From NCBI GenBank assembly GCA_026545765.1, contig CM048844.1, forward strand, positions 24,126,237 through 24,190,236: 64,000 nt of DNA, in the 5' to 3' direction. This DNA is from Plantago major (Eukaryota > Streptophyta > Magnoliopsida > Lamiales > Plantaginaceae). Position numbers and translations under genes: made by a program. Positions within the stretch are counted from its first letter, which is position 1; each line of letters starts with the position of its first letter. This document shows positions 60,099-64,000 of the stretch, piece by piece. Under the pieces are notes generated by a model. The model was not told the origin of the DNA. It ran no database searches and saw nothing but the letters and a program-made list of their open reading frames with translations.

Positions 60099-60905
60099 TG
60101 TAAGAGTCCAAAAATTCGTATTTCGAATTTAGACGTTTTAAAGCGAACCGATCGTCAAAGCGGAGTTCGTAAGCGTTGTTGGCCCAGCTTTTGTGACTTG
60201 TAACCTTATCCAGCCCATCACTTATATAAAGTCCAAGTCCATTTTCTTTAACAAGTCCATTCTAGCCCTAACCCTAGTTATTTTCAAAGAAAAACCCATA
60301 GCAAAAAACTTTATTTCGCGCACAAATTTTCTGCCAACGTAGTCAACTTCTAAAATATTTTTACGGTCCGTTAACCGTCCGACCGAGTTGAATTTTGGAT
60401 AGAAGATTGATAACATACAATTCTATACTTTCACCGGATGGATCGCCATATTGATGTCCGAGTCATCCAGAATATGATGTCAAACAGAGGGCTGTATTTC
60501 AACCCGTTTTCAATTTTTGCCCCTCTTGTTCGTTTCTCTCAAGGCAAGTTCCCCTAAGGCCCATCCACGATTAATTGGTTGAGTGTTATCTATGCTATGA
60601 TATGATATGCTTGCAAGTCTCTTTTGGATTTTGTGCACGATTAAGTTATGGTTCATGTTTTGTTATAATTGATTGATTGTTATATGTGTTTGCAAGTTCC
60701 TCTAGTTAATCGATCTATCGTCTAATGAAAATTGAAAGTTGTCATTGTGTACTAGTTGATCTTCTATGGTTCTCATGTCCAGAATGAGTTTCTATATGCG
60801 ATTAACTGTAGTATGTACATAGCAGCCATTAGTTAATTTCTTAATTGCTATTTCATGTTTGTGGTCAAACCGTTTGTAGCTTTTGATGGAAAGTTTGATG
60901 ATTAA

Positions 60906-61138
60906 GGCTTCCTTTGGTTTGAGGAAAAATAGGGGAAAAGAAAAAGAATAGGGGAAATTTAGATTTTTCAGTAAAATGTTATAGGGAAAAACAAGTTCCC
61001 TTAATTTAAGGATAAACATATTTTATAGAGATCTTTCAAAATTTTCCAGAATTTACTAACCGATACCAAATGGTGGAAGATGATATTTTCTTCTATTTTT
61101 TTTCTTTTCTCCTATTTTCCTTCCAACCAAAGGAAGCC
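60906..61138. mobile_element. MITE nested in the large solo LTR
   Basis: 233 bp flanked by TAA (60903-60905 and 61139-61141) with long inverted ends: GGCTTCCTTTGGTTTGAGGA on the left and CCAACCAAAGGAAGCC on the right, the similarity continuing for about 40 bp. The TAA target suggests a PIF/Harbinger-type MITE. Confidence 0.85.
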
Positions 61139-61522
61139 TAATTTGCAAATCCTTTAATGGTCATGTAAGCCCAATGATCTTTGTTGATAGTCCTGTAAAT
61201 TTTTATGTCAACTTCTAATGGTAGCTTGGTAGTTTTGTATGATCAGTTGAGGTAAGTTTCCTGTAGCATGTGGATCATATGATATGAACTAGGTATATCA
61301 CTTCAGAATGCTGGAAATTTATATAACATATACATTTGCTGGTCTTGACACATGTTATTTGCTTATGACATCAGTTTCATGTTGTTATATGATTTTATGT
61401 TATGCACACACATTAGTCCATGCATTAATAAGTTAGAGTTTAGGATCATGCATCCACTCTAATAAGACTTTAAAGTCAAGAAAGATTTCTAGTCATGTCA
61501 AGAATGGGCTAGTAAGGTCTCC

Positions 61523-61618
61523 CTAGCAAATTGTGGCCAGCCAAGTTAAGCGGTCACCATCGGCTAGCTAGACAACTAGCAAATCGTGGCTATTCAAGTT
61601 AAGCGGTCACCATCGGCT
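61523..61618 (+). repeat. 53-bp tandem duplication inside the solo LTR
   Basis: CTAGCAAAT begins at 61523 and 61576; both copies continue with GTGGC, then TCAAGTTAAGCGGTCACC or close, then ATCGGCT. Differences are few, so this is a local duplication within the LTR. Confidence 0.8.
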
Positions 61619-62184
61619 GGGGATGTACCTTATAATGCCAAGTGAGATCACGATCAAGTTAATTTTCAAGTCATGTTTAAGAGTACTGTTTAAGAATGTT
61701 TTTCAAGAAGTTCAAGTTCAAGAGAGTCAAGTCAAGTCTTAAGTTGCATTGCATTAAGCAAGATTAAAAGATTTAAAAGACATGAAAATAGAACTTTAAG
61801 TCATGGCACGTGCATGGAATTTGCTTAGTCAAGTGGCCACGACTGACCCTTGCTAAAACTATCAATTTTAGGTATTTGAAGCAGAGCTATTGGAGTGGAG
61901 TGATGCCGAAGAAGTGATCATTGTCGGAATCAACTTTTACTATTTTATGTTTATGATTTGCAAGACTTTGTATTGTTTCAAGACTTATGCTATTTATAAT
62001 TCCGCTGCATTATTTTACTAATTCACGAATTAAAACCAAGAATTTCCATGTCAAGTCTCAGTACACTTAAGGCGTCAAACTACGTTTTAAATTTTTATAA
62101 TCCAAGTTCGTCAATTTTTCAAGCTCACGAACTAGCGCGAGTTATATTTTTCATAATTCGTCTATTAAAATTCAGGGCGCTACA

Positions 62185-62321
62185 ACATTAGTTAAAGTAA
62201 ACCTCAAATTTTCAGGTTGATTTTTATTTGCCATCGAGAACCGGTGAGTACTTTAAATTTCTGCAAAAATGCATTCTTGAATATTTTGTATTTTAAATAG
62301 ATTTTTGTCCGTTGTCATCTA
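62185..62321. other. Short spacer between solo LTR and pogo remnant
   Basis: Begins with the ACATT target duplication. TTTTCAGGTTG and ACCGGTGAGT (62210-62250) look like a tiny exon with splice sites, but the frame is not supported. Confidence 0.3.
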
Positions 62322-62949
62322 CTGTAAAATCTCTATACAATAATAATGTTTGGACCAAAATATTTTATTAATTTAACGAGATATTATATAATCGATAAAT
62401 TAATAATTTATTAATTTAAAGAGGTTTTACGTATATGCATAATTGACTAATAAAATTTTCAAGTCCAATATATTATATTAATTAGTTAGAGATGAAAAAA
62501 CAAGTTTCAATTAATTCACATATAAGTTGAATTTGAAAGTTCTAATGCCATATGTCCAGTGTTCTTGAATACAAGTAAATGGACGTGAATCAGTTTCTAG
62601 ATTTTCCCAGTGAAAACAATGAATGTTACGAAGTTCAGAGTATAGAAGAAATGGTGGCATATACCATTCAAAATCCAAGTGGGGATGATTCAATGGCTTT
62701 GGAACCAGTCACTCGAAAAGAAGAATTGCAAGCGGTAACAACTCTTCAAAACTTTTTGTTGCAGTACGAGAAGACACCGCCACAATTCTCAAATGCAATG
62801 AGGAGATTTAAGATGAACTCAATATATAGATTTGAAGTTCAACAAAAAAACAGGTTACTATAGATTCATTTTTTACTAAACAGTCTTAGAATTTTCAAGT
62901 GGATAATATAAATACATATATGATTTTTTTTTGAATTATTTATTTATAG
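62322..62949 (+). mobile_element. Deleted pogo-like (Tc1/mariner) element
   Basis: Left end: after TA, CTGTAAAATCTCTATAC followed by AATAATGTTTGGACCAAAAT matches, from memory, the terminal sequence of plant pogo/Lemi-type elements. The right part (62579-62889) encodes the C-terminal tail of a pogo/CENP-B-type transposase. The DNA-binding and DDE parts are missing, so this is an internal deletion derivative. The right terminal repeat is lost where LINE sequence begins, near 62950. Confidence 0.65.
62579..62889 (+). pseudogene. C-terminal remnant of a pogo-like transposase
   Basis: Frame from 62579 reads about 90 codons: MDVNQFLDFPSENNECYEV..., then TRKEELQAVTTLQNFLLQYEKTPP, which resembles the tail of plant tigger/CENP-B-like transposases. 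At an A7 run (62844-62850) the frame must shift for the natural end to be read: from 62851 the codons give QVTIDSFFTKQS and a TAG at 62887-62889. QVTIDSFF fits the PCNA-interacting motif (Q-x-x-I-x-x-F-F). The catalytic DDE core is absent. The alternative is a host gene domesticated from a transposase, but the shift and truncation argue against that. Confidence 0.7.
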
Positions 62950-64000
62950 TTTCGTTGGGACTTTCGTGATAGAGTGTGGCAAAAGGTAGATAACTATGGG
63001 AACAAACTTCTTGCAAAGGCGGGGAAGGAGGTGCTTATTAAGTCGGTCATACAAGCTAGTCTCACATATGTCATGTCATGCTTCAAACTCCCTGATTATC
63101 TTCTTCGAGAAGTTGATTCGATTGTTGCTAGATTTTTGTGGGGGAATGGGAAAGATAAAAAAGTCCATTGGGTAAATTGGGACTCTCTTTGCGACTCAAA
63201 AAGGGTTTCCGTGATCTTAGATCCTTCAATTTGGCCATGCTCGGGAAACAAGTTTGGAGGGTAATTCACAACCCAAATTCTCTGTTAAGTAGAGTGCTGA
63301 AAGCTAAGTATTTTTCCAATACGGAATAGTTTGTGTGGGGCGTTAAATCTTGTCAAGAAAGGGATTTTTTGGAGAGTAGGAAATGGTCAGTCTATTAAAG
63401 TTTGGGAGGATCAGTGGTTACCTAGACGGTATCCTTCGAAACCACATACTCCAAATTTAATAGGTTCAAATCAGAGGTGCAGTTTGTTTCAAGCCTTCTA
63501 GATGAAAGTACAGGGAGCTGGAATGTGACTATGCTGAGAGAGATGGTTTGGGAAGATGACGTTGAATATATTCTTCGGATCCCTGTGCCAATGTTTGCCA
63601 TGGATGACATCAGAATTTGGCACCACACGAATCATGGTCACTATTCTGTGCGGACTGCTTATCACTTAGCAAGGGAAATGCGACGTCAACTTGAACAGGA
63701 GAGGGCTGGGTCGTCGAGTACAGTTAATGGCCGAGATTGGAATTGGATTTGGAAGCTTGATTTACCGAATAAACTTAAGATCTTTCTCTGGAGAAGCATG
63801 AAAGCTTCACTTCCTGTTAATCTGTCTTTACGTAATAGAGGATTAAATGTAGATGGTCATTGTCCTGTGTGCAAAATTAGAGAGGAAAGCATAATATTTT
63901 TACATCCTTAGAGATTGTGATTTTTCTAGACTTTACTGGGCTATATCTTGTCTGCCCGGCCCTTAGCGCATTGCATTGTGACTTATTTTCTGTGTCTACT
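62950..64000 (+). pseudogene. 5'-truncated LINE (L1-type) with zf-RVT domain, runs off the window
   Basis: From about 62974, VWQKVDNYGNKLLAKAGKEVL, AGKEVLIKSVIQASLTYVMS and [17 protein letters not shown] are the C-terminal part of a non-LTR reverse transcriptase. [18 protein letters not shown] continues in another frame near 63200-63330. The zinc-binding zf-RVT domain (DIRIWHHTNHGHYSVRTAY, WIWKLDLPNKLKIFLWR, CPVCKIREESIIF) lies at 63477-63911, with the last His/Cys pair shifted by a frameshift at about 63905. Endonuclease and RT catalytic parts are absent, as usual for 5' truncation. Broken in at least three places. Confidence 0.85.

Larger units (their letters stand above)
60099..62184 (+). 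repeat. Large solo LTR with perfect target duplication
   Basis: 2086 bp starting TGTAAGAGTCC and ending GGGCGCTACA, flanked by ACATT on both sides (60094-60098 and 62185-62189). A TATATAAA box at 60223-60230 points to the plus strand. No retroelement genes are inside. The TGTAA...TACA ends suggest a Ty3/gypsy element, family not certain. It carries a nested MITE (60906-61138) and a short internal duplication (61523-61618). Confidence 0.85.

Noticed and set aside
1-64000. tRNA, rRNA or organellar insertion
   Set aside because: Scanning by eye found no cloverleaf B-box pattern, rRNA core or chloroplast gene sequence; a tRNAscan run would settle it.

Overview
The window is nuclear DNA from a flowering plant, almost certainly a eudicot. 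It is AT-rich, has intron-bearing genes with GT-AG borders, and carries plant-only gene families (AP2/ANT transcription factor, chloroplast phosphoglycolate phosphatase, PPR protein, ARIADNE RBR ligase) plus plant-type transposons. I cannot name the species from sequence alone.

Layout. (1) 242-12327 is a Ty3/gypsy element of the Tat lineage on the minus strand: two LTRs about 95% identical by eye, PBS, PPT, decayed gag, protease, RT, RNase H and a second archaeal-type RNase H. It has no integrase and carries a plus-strand antisense gene with its own TATA box and an intron. A second, unrelated solo LTR (8164-9498) sits inside its gag region. (2) 15292-18490 is an INO80 complex subunit D-like gene (minus). 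(3) 18646-21827 is a Mutator-like element with 11-bp target duplications, inserted about 150 bp upstream of that gene's start. It is filled with a short CTAGACAAT-type repeat that has grown into an 88-bp tandem array. (4) 23226-26580 is PGLP1 (11 exons, plus). (5) 27656-29950 is a single-exon PPR gene (plus). (6) 33417-41964 is an ARIADNE E3 ligase (15 exons, plus). (7) 42877-45808 is a TMEM62/At3g03305-like membrane metallophosphoesterase (4 exons, minus). (8) 47407-50897 is a BABY BOOM-like AP2 gene (9 exons including a 9-nt microexon, minus). (9) 50898-64000 has no intact host gene and is a graveyard of mobile DNA: two solo LTRs with perfect 5-bp target duplications (58592-58822 and 60099-62184, the second holding a MITE), a deleted pogo-like element whose transposase tail keeps a PCNA-binding-type motif, and a 5'-truncated LINE running off the right edge.

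The host genes are unrelated in function (chromatin remodelling, photorespiration, organelle RNA, ubiquitin ligation, phosphoesterase, embryo/meristem identity), as expected for a plant chromosome; there is no operon-like logic. All exon borders were read by eye from splice consensus and reading-frame continuity. For all five multi-exon genes the summed exon lengths are divisible by three.

Most unusual content: the antisense spliced gene inside the retrotransposon, the Mutator-like element with a higher-order repeat and gene-like islands at the INO80D promoter, a decayed copy of PGLP1 exon 9 about 5 kb downstream of the real exon, and the pogo remnant with a PIP-box-like tail.
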